Shown here in pieces: positions 23,475 to 38,400 of a stretch of DNA of 64,000 bases. Numbering within the stretch: the first letter of the stretch is position 1; every line of letters begins with the position of its first letter. A program made the position numbers and the translations under genes. The notes under the pieces are model-generated. The model did not search any database. It saw only the letters and a list, made by a program, of their open reading frames with translations, and was not told the origin of the DNA. This DNA comes from Congeria kusceri (Eukaryota; Mollusca; Bivalvia; Myida; Dreissenidae), in the NCBI GenBank assembly GCA_027627225.1, contig CM051030.1:26631927-26695926 (forward strand). Reading direction: 5' to 3'.

Positions 23475-26400
23475 GTAGGTATCTTCCAATGTGTGTGTTT
23501 ATGTTTATGTTGTATTTGAAGAATATATTAACTCTGAAGTAAACCAACAATAACATTCACTAAAACATTTAAACATCTAAATTGAAAGTGTTTGTTACAA
23601 TGGTTATGGTAGCTGTTTTATTGACCCGTATTCATGTTGTTACTGTAGTCCCTCCAACCAACGGTCCTGTCATACAAGGATTGAGTGGTCCAAATGCATA
23701 CAAGGTGATACGTGGATCCACAACCCAACAGCATCTGACCTGTTCCGTCACTGGAGGTTATCCTCTACCAACATTGTCCTGGAATTGCTATGGTGGTGTA
23801 CATAATGGATCTTCCGAAGGTAACATTGTCACGCGGACTGTATACTGGACTGCTGGGACTCATGGAGACGCCTCTTGTACTTGTACGGCAATACACTCTG
23901 AGACGTCTTGGACGAGGCTGATAGCGGTTCCTGTTTCTGTACTGTGTATGGTATTTTGCATATTCTCTGTGATGTATATTGAAGTACTGAATGTACATTG
24001 ATTTTGTTTGTAAACCATGCAATAGGTAATGCGTGTATTCACACTATTTGTGTTACAGATTCACCATCTAGTCTAAGCTGCACTGTTGGTTCTGCCACAC
24101 TGGCTAACGGTACTATCAGAGTTATAAGGGAAAGGGCATTCAATATAGCATGCAACAGTAGCGCTAATCCTTTTCCAACGTACACATGGACACAGCCTGG
24201 AGGAGTCACTGTCACCAACCATGCTCTGTCTATACCCAGTGTACAAACCGGAGGCACATACAGTCTATCAGTACGCAATACGATGGAACAAACGAGGGGA
24301 GCCATTGAGCCGGGTATTGCTGGTACAACATTCAACCTTGATGTACTGGGTAAGGTTGTATTTTATAAGTAATCGAAAATACCTGAAAATAAAAACAACA
24401 GTTTTGAGCATTGTTAATTTATTATTATGCATTTAATGCATAAACATGATTCAACAAGCATACTTGTTGATCTATATGACATGTCATATAGTGCAGTGTT
24501 TATAAATCGTGTTCACTTCTTATTTGATATGTAAACAATTCTAGAATGATCTGAAAAGAGTTATTGTTTATTATATTAATCATTTCATTTTTAATACATG
24601 TTGATGTGCATACATGTGTAAATAAATTATTATGCATTTAATGCATAAACATGATCCTACAAGCATAATTGTTGATCTATATGCCATGTCATATAGTGCA
24701 GTGTTTGTAAATTATGTTCACTTCTTATTTGATATGTAAGCAATTCTAGAATGATCTGAAAATAATTATCGTTTATTATATTATTCATTTCATATTTAAT
24801 ACATGTTGATGTGCAAACATGTGTAAATAAATGTATCTTGCATCTTGTCCAATAGTAGAAGATATACATTTCCTCTGTGTAATTACCAGTATAAACAACA
24901 AACAGCATGTCTTTATTCTCTCCTGCATGAATAACATAATCGTTCTTATAGTTGTTCGCATGTCTGTCTGATTCTTAGATTTTCCGACTTTACCAAAATT
25001 CCACTTCGGAACGTCTTCGACTGATCCTGTGATACCTAACAACCACCTGGATGTGATCAAGGCGACACAATTCTCCGTGACATGCGTCGCTACTGGCAAC
25101 CCCGTACCCACCTACGACTGGAATGGATCCAGTCAGACCTGGTCCACTACAGCTCTGAACAACCTTACAAAGGCATGCCGTGTAACTAATATATTGAATC
25201 CCACTGGATACAAAGAAGAATCAGGCTCTAACCAAGCACAGATGGAAGTGATTGTGATGTGTAAGTTATGTTTCATTTTTTAAAAACACATAATTATGCC
25301 CCCGAAAACTTCATATAATGATAGTGGACAGTGAGAGAAAGTGCAGAGCACATGGACCATAGCTCTTTCTTTAATATTTATGTAGTTATTGCCCTTTGTT
25401 TAATTTTCTTGTGTGAAGTATAACTCTAATAGTATTGAAGGGATTCAAATAAAACTTCATATAATGATAGAGGACAATGAGGGGAAGTGCATAGCACAAA
25501 GACCATAACTCTTTCTTCAATATTTATGGAGTTATTGCCTTCAGTTAATTTTCTTGTGAAGTGCATAATTGCATTAGTATTGAGTGATTTAAAATAAAAC
25601 AACACATATTGATAGAGGATGTTAATAGGAAGTGCAGAGTACAAGGACCATAACTCTTTTTGTAGGAAGCTTCATTTTTGCCAATATGTAACCGACATTG
25701 TGTTGCCTTCATCTGACAAGCATATTCTTTGGGGGCATATGTCACACCCTGTGACGAGCCTTGTTAGTTTTATTTATTCGTTATTTCTTAAAATGCTCTA
25801 AACCTTGTTTTAAGACTGCTGCGAGCGTATGATAGCCCCATTAAGAGGATAATTTAGAAAAATATTTTGAAGGTGGCAAAGCCTTACTGTACTTCCTTCT
25901 ACTAGTATTCGGCTGCTCTGCATTATGACCAGTGAACTAGGCCCACAATATAGAATAACACTGCAATGCGCCATTATCTTAAAGTTTTCATGTTGTTAGC
26001 TCACATGAGCAAAACATGCTCTTTTTTTCTGTTGGGCGTCGTCCGTCGTGAGTTGTGCATAGTCTGTCGTGCGTCAAAATTTTATTTAAAACAACATTTC
26101 CTACTACAACGCTGTGCAGATTATCACCAAACGTCACAGGAATGATCCGCGGGTGACCCTCTTTCAAAGGTGTTGAAATCCTTCCATTCCGCTGCATATG
26201 AAGGTCACTAGAGTTAAAAATAAATTTTGAAACTTAAAACTTGAAAAATCTTATCTGAAACCACAAGGCTGGGAGCTTTCTTATTTGATATGTAACATCC
26301 TCAAGTGATTCTCTATAAATTTGTTTGTTCAAATTATTCCTCTGGAGTCAAAACTGGCCATGCCCTGGGGTGTACATAGTTTATATTGACTTAAATAACG

Positions 26401-29400
26401 AAATCACTTTAAAAATCTTCTCTGAAACCGCAAGGTCCAGATGTTTTATATTTGGTATGTAACATTGTTTTGTGGTCCCTTACAAAGATTGTTCAAATTA
26501 TGGGGTAAAATGTGGCCACGCCTTAGGATCACATGTTTTCTTAAAACTTACATGGCAAGTGGCTTTAAAAATCATTTTGTATGAAACCGCAAAGCCCAGA
26601 GATTTCATATTTGGCATGAAACAATGTATAGTGGTCCTTTATTAAGATTGTAGAAATCATGGCCCAGGGAAAAAACAGCCACGCCCCCGGGAGTTACAGG
26701 GTTTCTTTAGACTTGTATGGCAAGTCTACTTAAAATGTCTTCTCCTCTGAAACCACAACGCCCAGAGGTTTCATATTTGGTATGTAATATTCAATAGTTA
26801 TCCTCTACAAAGATTGTTCAGATTATGCCTCTGAGGTCAAAACGGGCGACGCACAAGGGTCACATGGTATATATAGGCTTACATAGCAAGTGAATTTTGA
26901 AAATCTCCTCCTCTGAAACTACAAGGCCCAGAGGTTTTATATTTGGTATGTAACATTATATAGTGATTCTCTACCAAAATTGTTCAAATTATACCCTGAG
27001 GTCAAAACTGACCATGCCCCAGGGGTCACATGGTTTATATAGACTTAAATTGCAAACTGTCTTTACAATTTTAATGTGAAAACGCAAGGCCCAGAAGTCT
27101 TATATTTAGTATGTAACCTTTTATAGTCTCCTCTACAAAGATTGCTCAAATTATGCCCCTGTGGTCAAAACATGGGTACGCCCTTGGGCGACATGGTTTA
27201 TATAGACTTAAATTACAAAATGACATTAACAATCTTCTCTGAAACTGCAAGGCTCAGAGGTTTTATATTTGGTATGTAACATTATATAGTGGTCCACTAC
27301 AAAGAGTTTCAAATTGTGCCCCTGTGGTCAAAACTGGCCACACCCTGGGAAATAGCAAAATTACTTTGAAAATCTTCTTTGAAACTGCAAGGCCCAGTGG
27401 TTTAGTATTTGGTATGTAACATTGTATAGTGGTTCTGTACAAAGATTTTTAAAATTGTGCCCCTGAGATCAAAAAGTGGCCACGCATCAGGTTTACATTA
27501 TTAATATAGACTTAAAGGGAAAATGACTTTAAAAATTGTCTCCTCTGAAACCGCAAGCCCTCGAGGTTTTATATTTGTATGTAACATCGTAAAGTATTTC
27601 TGCACAAAGATTGTTCAAATTATGCCCCTGGGGTTAAACCTGGCCATGCCATGAGAGTCAAATGGTTTCTGTAGACTTATATTGGAAGTGGACTCTGAAA
27701 CTGCAAGGCCCAGAGGTTTCGTATTTGGTATGTAACATTGTATTGTGGTCCTCTACAAAGATTGTTCAAATTATGCCCCTTAGGTAAAACCTGGCCACTC
27801 TCTGGGGGTTACATGCATGTGTACTTCAAAAATCTTCTCCTCTGAAACCACAACGCCCAGAGGTTTCATAACTTGTATGTAAAATTGTATAGTGGCCCAC
27901 TACAAAGATGAGTTTTAAAAAATCGTATCTGAAACTGCAAGGCCCAGAGGTTTTGTATTTGGTATGTGACATTGTATAGTGATTCTCTACGAGGATTGTT
28001 CAAATTATGCCCTTGAGGTCAAACCTGGACATGTGCTGAGGGTCACATGGTTAATATGGACTTATATATGGCAAGTGGAATATAAAAATCTTCTCATCTT
28101 AAACTGCAAGGCCCAAAGGTTTTGTATTTGGTATGTCACATTGTATAACGGTTCTCCATAAAGAAGCCCGAGTGGTTTGATAACAAGCATCGGAACGACA
28201 AACTGTTAGTTATTACCGTATTAACCAACGCTAACCTGTCAATTATTTTGATTCCAACACGATCTTCTGTAAAAAAATTCTGTAATTTTAAAGGTTATGA
28301 ATGAAAACTATAGGAATCGATACTCCGCCCTTTTTCCACAAAAGTGCATTCACATGCGTTTCAGAAATGTCAATAAACCATAATAATTCAAAATGACGTC
28401 AGCTTCATTGATAAACATTAAGCGAATGGCGTGATACTTAAAAAATAATTGACCGGTAACTGTTGGTTATTGCGGTAATAACCAACGGCTTGGAGCTCCG
28501 ATGCGTAGGAATTAAACAACGAGGGCGGTAGCCCGAGTGGTTTGATAACAAGCATAACGACAAAACATTGGTTATTAACGCAATAACAAACTGTTACCCG
28601 TCAGTTATTTCGATTCAAACACATTCTTATATAATATTCGTATTTTTTAAAGGTTATAAATGAGAAGTATATTTATCTGTAGTCCGCCCAATTTCCGAGA
28701 AGTGCATTCAGACGTGCGTTTCTGTGACGTTAATAAATCATAACAATTCAAAATGACGTCAGCTTTATTGATAAACATTGAGCGAATGACGTCATACTTA
28801 TCGATATAATACAGTGCCAAAAAGCGCAAATTAAAAACATATTAACAAAACGTTAACGTTTTGTGAACGTAAGTATAAAATGTGTAGTACAAATGTGGTT
28901 TAATTGCGCTACATAATGCAAAAATGATTTGTTTGTCACAATTTGCTATCGCGCGTTTAAGCACGTGCATTTTACGGAACAATTTCTTCGAATTTCCGGA
29001 ACTATTTTCAAAACATTAATCTCCACCCATAATATGTGGCAGAATAACCCACAGTTATTTTCCTTCTTTATCTACGGACCACTAGCCGCGTGCCGTGGTA
29101 GAATTGTTTATAAATACTGTGAAAATATTAAGCACCTGCATTTTACGGAACGCCTTTTAATTACCGGAACTATTTTCAAAACATAAGGCTCCGCCCATAA
29201 TTTGTTGCAGAATAACCCATTATTCTTTATCTATGGAAAATTAGCGGCGTGGCCGTGCTGTGTTAGAATAAAATATGACGCGATTAATAATACAAATGAA
29301 TTTGCTGTTTATTTATTATGTAATTAAATATTTTAATATTGATTATAGCGATAAATAAGAACATGATAAGTAATGCAAGACATATCAAAATGAAATGTAG

Positions 29401-32400
29401 GATGTATAATTGTGTGTGAGATTGCTTAAGCTAATTCATTCAACTAAACTTCTGAACTCAAATACACGAAACTTATTGTTCCAATTAGTGAAATTATTCC
29501 AACATTCAATTAATTGCCATATAGTGTACGTTTTAGTAAATAATGCAACTTCAATAAAAGCAACTATATTGTTTTCCTACTGATAACCCATGCTGTATTG
29601 CACAAAGATTACACGTACAAAACAACACACACATTGTGAAACAGTTGTGATAGTGAGGTAACATTATTTTTAAAGTCTCGAAAATACTTGACAATAGAGA
29701 TATATTTACTTTAATTCTGATTTAAAGTGCAATTATGATTATTAAGTTATGACAAACATTTTTTCCAAGTGAAAAACACATATGTGCTTACTTGATACTT
29801 AAGAAATGCAAGCTGCATTGTGCTCCTCGAAAGAAAATCTGCCGTTGACAAAACAAGATGGCGGCCGTGAATAACTGCCTTGAACTGGTCATAGAAGCAC
29901 ACATCAGACTGACCGATATGTGCATGTTTAATGGTTCCCATATGGACTTGCTAGTTAGGAACCCATATGGTCTCTCTTGCTGGGACCCATATGGGCTTGC
30001 TATTGGTGACCCATCTAGGCCTGCTTTATGGGGGCCCATATGGGCTTTCTTGCTGGGACCCATATGGGTTTACGTTTGGGTGACGCAGATATAGGCTTTC
30101 ATGCTGGGACCCATATTGGCTTGTTTGCGTGGGTCCTACCTGGGACTGATAAGCGCATAACAATGTATGTGAGACCCTCACGGAACCCATGTGGTTAATA
30201 AGCCCAGGTATATCCCATATTGGGTCCCCATAGGCTGGCTTGCCGGGACCCATACAAGCTTACTTACTGGGGACCCATATGGGCTCTATTAATGGGACCC
30301 CTATTGGGTTGAATGTTGGTGTCCCATATGTGCTTTCTTGTTGGGAACCCATATGGGGATGCTCTTTGTGACCCATATGGGCTAGTTTGTTGCAGACCCA
30401 TACGGGCCTTTTTGCAGGGACCCATATGGGCTTGCTTGTATGGTACCCATGTGGTCTCTCATACTGGGATCCATATGGTCTTGCTGTTGTTGACCCATAT
30501 GGGCTTGCTTGTTGGGGACCAATATGGGCTGTCTTGCTGGGACCCATATGGACTTACTTGTTGGGGACCTATATGGGCTTTATTTGTTGGACCCATATGG
30601 AGCTTACTTGGTTGGCGCCCATTTGGGCTTTCTTGCAGGGACCCATATGGGGTTGCTTGCCTGGGACCCTACTGGGTCTGATATGGGAAATACAACGCAT
30701 ATGGGTCCAACATGGGGCACATGTGGTGTATCAGCCCAGGTATAGCCCATATCGGTCCACATGGGATGGCTTACTGGGACCCATATTGGCATACTTTCTG
30801 GGAACCCATGTGGGTTGACTTGCTTGGTCCAATATGGGCCCGTTATGGGCAGAAAAATATTTAATGGGGCCCATATGGTATATTTGCCCACGTAAAGCCC
30901 ATGTTGTGCCCATATGCGCTTGCTTGCTGGGTTCGTGATAGGACCAATATGGGCTTACTAGTTGGGAACCCATATAAACTTTCTTGCTGGGACCTATATG
31001 GACTTGCTTGCCTGCGACCCAAGTGGGTTTAATATGGGCAAGACGATGTATATTGGTCTCACATGGGGAAGATCAGCCCGGATATAGCCCTTATCAGGCA
31101 AACATCTGATAGCTTTACGGGACCCATATGGGCATACTTTGAACCCATGTGAGCTTGCCTGCTTGGTCCAATATGGGCCCGATATAGGCAGAAAAACATA
31201 TATGGGTCCTACATCGGGTCATATGGTATATTTGCTCAGGTATTTCCCATATTGGGCCCATATAGGCCTACTTGCTGGGACCCATATGGGGCTGCTTGTT
31301 GAAAACACACATGGGCTTTATCGACGGGGACCCATATGGGCCTGCCCTTTGTGACCAATATGGGTCTGTTTATTTGGGTCCCATAGAGGCCTTCTCGTTG
31401 GGACCCATATGGGCTTTCTTGTTGTGAACCCTTATGTGCTCTCTTTCTGGGACCCATATGGGCTTGGTATCGGAGACCCATATGGACTTGCTTGTTTGGG
31501 ACCCATATGGGCTTTCTTGCCGGGACCCATTTGGGCTTTGTTGTTGGGGATCTATATAAGCTTTCTTGCAGGGACCCATATGGGCTTACTTGTTGGGAAC
31601 CCATATGGGCTTTTTGTTGGTACCTTTATGGGCTTGCTTGTCTGGGACCCAAGTGGGTCTAACATGGGCAAGGTGATGTATATTGGTCCCATGTGGAAGA
31701 TCAGCCCAGGTATAGCGCTTATCAGGCCCACATGTTATGCCTTACCGGGACCCATATGGGCATACTTGCAAGAAACTTATGTGGGCTTGCCTGCTTGGTC
31801 CGATATGGGCCCAATATAGGCTGAACAAATAATATATGGGTCCCACATGGGGCCCATATGTTATATTTGCCCACCTGTAGCCCATATTGGGCCTATATGG
31901 GCTTGCTTGCTGGGATGTACCTATGAAACATTTTTACTCAGTTTCTCGATGTACAGTTGCGAACAAAAATTAAACTGACAAACAAAAGCACAGTAAAAGT
32001 GAAGAGTGGGGAATTTCATTTTCACAATCTGTAGCTTAAATTTAAGGTCATGGCATCTTAGTTTTTTAATTTATATTTTATACGCTAATCACACCAATAC
32101 AGATAAGAAACAAATACAAAATGTGTTGATAACGCAGGACGCAAAGCACACAAAGCCGTTAAAATGTTCTTTCATGATGTCAATTTACAAGGGACTTTTG
32201 AAACATGACAAAAACCATTTAAAAGTATAAATCAGGATGTACATAATGTATATGAAAGCTATAGTGAATTAAAAAGTTTTTGGCAAATTTATACTGTCTA
32301 TAAAAAGTACGCTTTTGTCTCTAAAATATGTGATGATTCCAAGTTTTTCTCAACTGCTGTGTGGAATAAAAACACATCTCCAAAATCACTAGACAACCAT

Positions 32401-35400
32401 AAATGTAGAAAAGTGGTTAAAACTTGTAAAACAATTTTATATTTAAATAACGAGGGGGAAATGCTGTTTACCTCAAATTGGTCACGAACGAGTGGTTTTC
32501 CCTCACATATGGTAACTGTTAACATCAAAACAAAAATTAGAATTTATGGAAATACACTCACTACGAACGTGGCGGTTTAGCAATTTGGCCCAGTACCGTC
32601 AGCCCTCATTACAACGGCACAATCAGTTCCCAGTAAAACTGATGTTATATTCGAATTTCATTGAAAGCGAATTCAGGCAATATAATTATAGAATAACAGA
32701 AAATAAACAGATCTTTTAGACATTCCGATTTTGTGAACATTTATTTACTTTATCATTTTGGCCTCATATGCAAGCATTTTTTATTATTTTTACGGGGGTT
32801 AGATGGAATTAATACTGCTTTTTCATAAAATATAATTCCATTTGGATTAAAACATGTCCATGAGACCAACGTTTAAAACAAGCAACCTTTTATGGTAATC
32901 GTATGGCATTCACTTGTATGTCCACTTTTACGCCGTAAAGCAGAAATCACACTTGAATTGCATATATCTGGTTAATTCTGTGACACCCGTTGATAACACT
33001 TGATTAAGCAAATCAAAAAGACCTGTGACAAATTGACAAGTTTTGAGCGCCGTCAGTTCCGAATGTCGTTATAACGAATTGAATTAATACACATTCTATT
33101 GTTTAGTTCCCACATAGTTTTGAGTGAGAAACCAAATATTCCATTGTAACCAGTTTAATGGAAAATAATCAGTTCCCAACAAAGTGTGTCCGAAGTCAAA
33201 TATTATGTTATAATGTCGATGTATAGATGCTCGACTGTAAATATTTGTACTGAAGGAAATGGCACACTTCCAGTTTAGCGGTCCCTGGAAATAAGCATAA
33301 CATAAATGCGCACGCAAGCGCGCCAATTCGTTGCTTTGAAGCAGGAGTCCTCGATAGGCACCTTCGGTTTGCTTAGGCTATTATCTTAATTCAGTTTTGC
33401 ATAGAACATGCTAAAAAAGAAAAAAAAATAGCAAGAAAAATGAAAAAAAGTTATGTTTATATTTGTGAATATTTTTTCACAAATATTAAATGAAAATGCA
33501 ACCAATGCATGAAACCGATCAAGACGAAAACAACCAGGCTTGTTTTCATTCGTTAAAAGTTGATCACGTGACAAATTTTGAGTAGTTCACGTGAAATAAT
33601 TACTACAGATACCACGTGAAACGATTCCTAAGTAAACAAAAAACAGTTAACTGCTGCCACCAAACCCCCGCTTTAGAAAGCTCAACCGCCGCAAAGGTAA
33701 CACATATCTACCAAACTACTCCAATAATATCCGATTTTACTCAAACAAAAATGACGACTTTTACGAATTCTTCTTAGCAACGTTGACGAATACGCAAAAC
33801 AATGTTACATTATAACATCCATGGACCGCTAAAGTGGAAACTACCCAAGAAAACGATTCAAAATTAAACATTTGTTATTTATTCATTCTTTTCATAAATT
33901 TTGTAAACAAAACAGACAGTTGTTGATAAATTCATTGATCAGCTGTACGGCAAGAATGAGGCCATCTCTGTACAAGTGCCCATTATTTGTCTTAAAAAAG
34001 TTTGTGTTATTTGCTGTGCTTTTTGCAGAGGGGTAATACTTATAAATTATAAATAATAGACTTAAATTCCAGCTTGTTGTATTTGTGTTGCAGTTCATCC
34101 AGGTGTAATCGAATGCACGGTGGGTTCTTCCAGATTTACATCAGGCTCCGTGCTTGTCATTCAAGGATCCACATTCAACATCCGATGTGACAGCACCAGC
34201 TTCCCTGCTCCATACAATTACACGTGGACTTTACCAGACGGTGGGACTAGACCGGGACCAGCACTCTCAGTGCAAAACATCCAGTCTGTTAACACGAACC
34301 AGTATCAAGTAGCTGTCAAAAACATGGTCCCCACTTTAGGAGGAGCCCAGGATGGAATAAATTCAACCATGCTGGATATTCAACTGCTTTGTATGCGTCT
34401 CTTTATAAATTTCTGACAGGAGCAAAGTATTGTGTAAACCTAACGCATTAACATTACAATGATACTACATTACATAACTATGGTGGCAAACACAGATTGA
34501 ATTCTTTTTGGCTAGGCTTTTTGAAGAAAAAAGTCAAGCTATTGTCATCCGTCTTTCGTCTGCGACTGGTTTGTTAAGTTCTTTGGTTTGGTAATGTGTT
34601 TTTTGTTTAGTTTTTGGTTAGTTCTTCTTGGTGAGGTCTTTGGTCAGAGTCCATTTCTCAAAAACTATCAAAGTTATCCATTTGAAAATTTTAATACTTG
34701 CTCACTATCAGAAGTGTAATTCATTAAATCAAAGCAGAGAACCCTGTGAATTTCTTGAGTTATCTGCCCTTGTTTAGATCTACAATTTAGAATATTTTGA
34801 CAATTTTTTGCTAAATATAATTTGTAATAACTACAATTACATTTTTTTGAAGAAATTAAATTGAAAATTGAGATACCTGCTTATGGTGGTGATTCCATTC
34901 TGCAGACAAGAGGAGGTAACTCTTCCAAGGTTTTGTTGGAGTTATTATCCTTTTTTCAACAATTTTTGCCTAGCATACAGCAACTTCTGCAAGCAACAGT
35001 TGATTCTTTAGCAACTAATTGATGTTAACTTGAATATGTTAAGTATCTATGGTTTTGTAGAACTATTATTTACAACCCTGGGTACTAGCACGTACAAGCC
35101 AGAGTACTATTATATACGAGAAAGTCCAGCACCTGTAGGTGGTGCTCTTGTTTCACCAAGTGTTTTCAATTAAGTGTCCCCACTTGTGGGTATATGGGAG
35201 TCACAATAAGAGAATAGAGACTTTATTTTTCACTTGGAATGGCAACAAATATCATTGCAGTAACCTGTAAATTATGCCCCCCTTTGAAGAAATGGGGGTG
35301 TATTGCTTCGCACCTGTCGGTCGGTCGGTCTGTTGGTCGGTCAGATGGTCGGTCTGTCCGTAGACCATTTCGTTTCCGCACAATATATAGAAAACGCTTT

Positions 35401-38400
35401 GACCTACAATCATATAAGCTGGTTACTTGGTAGAAAAGAAATACGCCTATTGATTTTGAGGTCAACAGGTCAAAAGTCAAGGTCACAGGGGATTGTAACA
35501 TGAAATTTGTTTCCGCACGATATCTTGAGAACTCTTTGACCTATGATCATTTAAGTTGGTATGCTGGTTATTTGGGAGGTTATTCAAGGTCATAGGGGAT
35601 TGTAACATGAAAGCTGTTTTCTCAGCAGACCATTTTGTTTCCCCAGGATATTTAGAGATGTTTTTGGCCTATTTGATGGTTAAATCAAACTGAAAACAGG
35701 TATCCTTTTATACTAGACTGTAAAAATAATCCATAATTATACTCTTTCTTTCAGCTTTATATATACTTTCTAAAGCATAAACTTTAATTTCCTCCCCATG
35801 TGTTAATGAGCACATACAATATTAATAAAATCTCTTAACAATTGCACATATTCACGACTTGGCTGCAAGTCGTGGGGGGGGGGGGGCATACATGTTTTAC
35901 AAACATCTCTTGTTGGTTTTGGTATTTGAGCTGTTACCTGGTGAGCTAAATATCATTTATGAGACCTAAAACACAATTAAAACGCTAATACATCTAGTAT
36001 GATCTGTTAGATTGACTTTGTCCTAATGGATGATATAAATAATGCTGACAGGTGTCTTTATTATTGTCACTTTCAAATTTTTTAAGTATTGTTCTGTACC
36101 AATAAGAACAAAGAACATGCATTGAATTCAGCTGGTTTGAACCTAAAAATGTGTCATTGCAAAGATTGGAGGGACCTCTGTGAAATGTAAGTGTGATTGT
36201 TCATGGTAAACATATCACCAATTGCTTTTGGTTCATCTTAGTCCTAACAGTTTTGACCGTAAATGCAGCTGTATGGTGTCTTTTAATTGCCAGGCAAACA
36301 ACAGAAGTAGGCAGGACACGCATTCGTATAGCGCCTGTAGATCGCGAGGTTAACAACTACAGAAGGCCGGACAGGCATCTGTATTGCACCTGTCGATTGC
36401 CAGGTCAGCAGCAACTGTAAGGTATCTGGCTGATGTTGGTCATTCTGTAGGCGATGACATTCAGATGACTGAGAGCTATTCTCTGTTAATTGTCAGGTGA
36501 GCGTTTTGAGCGCTTTGAGCCATCATGGCCCTATTGATTTTACCAAGCAATCTACAATGTGTTGCACAGCAGTGTCTTTGACATGGATCTATGAACAGCT
36601 GTTAAAATATAAAACCTAATGAGGTCGCGGTGGCTTAGAGGATACGGTGTCTACCTAGCGATCAGGAGGTCCTGGGTTCAATCCCCACTCTGAGAGCATT
36701 TTCAACATCTCCCCCAAAGACACACAAGTACTGGCTCTACCCAGAAAATGGACTAAAGAGTTTGTCAATAAGCATAAGGCTTTCGATATAATCGAGCTTA
36801 AATAAATACGTGTAAACTTAAACAAATATAAAACTTTAAGTTGAAATATATGGCTAGACAATATTAACTTCAGGTTATCAGCATTTGAAAATACCATTAT
36901 GGAATGTACTTGCCTTCTGCTAAAAACAATACTAGTGCTACTTGTACCAATCTGTTGTGTATTCTCACATTCATGATGATGGAATGTTGATGAAATATTA
37001 TTCAAATACTAAGCTCATGTTTGTTATGTTATTGTAAGAAATATATAACTTTCTGTTCTGCATGCACTATATTAATTTTGTAATCTAATTTACTGTTGTA
37101 AATTGTAGTACTGTTTTGAACTTTGGGTTATATAGATGCAACCATGTCGGTTTGTCCATCTCACTTGTTTCGTACAGCATAATCAGAAATGTATAACACG
37201 GTTCACAGCATCTTGAGAAAAAGTGAAAACGACATATCATTTTGAATAAAAGTTATTGCCCTTCAGGACATTCTCTCATTTGCAGCATATTTTTTTTGCA
37301 TTGGTATTAAAATGTCAAAATAATGAAACCTAATGTTGTGATTTAGAGTACTTAAAAAAACACTTATAACAAATAGTATAGCTATTTCTGCTTTATAATT
37401 AAATAAGCAATTGTTGTGTTTGATTCACATGTTTAGGTTTACATTTGTTAGAACACATTTGTCTCTTCATGAACGTATCATGTTTTCGATTCACTTGCAG
37501 ATCCACCGAACATTCAAGCTGGTATTCACATTCAAGGCGACAGTTCTAGTTCTACATCCTCTGTTAACGACAGTTACATATCAACAGTGGAGAACAGCAC
37601 ATTTACCTTGTCATTTAGTGTCACGCCTGGATATCCTACAGCCACAACATATGCTTGGTCCAGACGTAATGGAAGCACATCCAGTCCTAATCAAGCAATA
37701 ACATTCACCAACATTAAGCGGAGTGAAGCGGACTTTTACAACTTTAAGACAATAAATCAGATGAAACCTACCGGGTTTGGATTGGAAAATGGCACAGCAT
37801 CGAACAATGTCTATATTAATGTTAAATGTAAGTATTTGTATAATACTTCACAGTAAATGTATGGCATGGTATGATTGTACCAGTCAACATGATTTTGAAT
37901 ATTGTTTAAAGGGGAACAGTAACTTATTATATTAACCGTCAATTAATGAGTTCATCTCGCTTGTTAAGGTGAGCAGATTTACTAAGTAACACTTCACAGT
38001 AAATGTATGGCATGGTATGATTGTACCAGTCAACATGATTTTGAATATTGTTTAAAGGGGAACAGTAACTTATTATATTAACCATCCATTAATAAGTTCA
38101 TCTCGCTTGTTAAGGTGAGCAGATTTACTAAGTGTTTTCAGGTTAAATGGATGTACAGGAAAAAGCTATTGAAATTTTACATTTATTATGATGTAAGATA
38201 GTGTTTGGTTTTGGATTGGTTCATGTGACCCGATTTTATATAAGGAGCGTTATGCTTGTCATCATAAAAACAGGCTAGAGAATCATTTGGTCTCCAACTT
38301 GCAGGTTATGTGAGCCTTCCTTTTCAGTTTCCATTTTTAAACATCGATATATGCAATATTTTACATACTGGTATTGAGTGGTATTTGAATGATTCTGCCA

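Noticed and set aside
30313..30818. Long ORFs (up to about 143 codons) on both strands in the 30-31.9 kb region
   Set aside because: They are translations of the CCCATATGGG satellite in all frames, without conservation of any one frame.
36655..37005. 116-codon minus-strand ORF
   Set aside because: Largely antisense to the SINE at 36616-36830, and no motif or splice context elsewhere.
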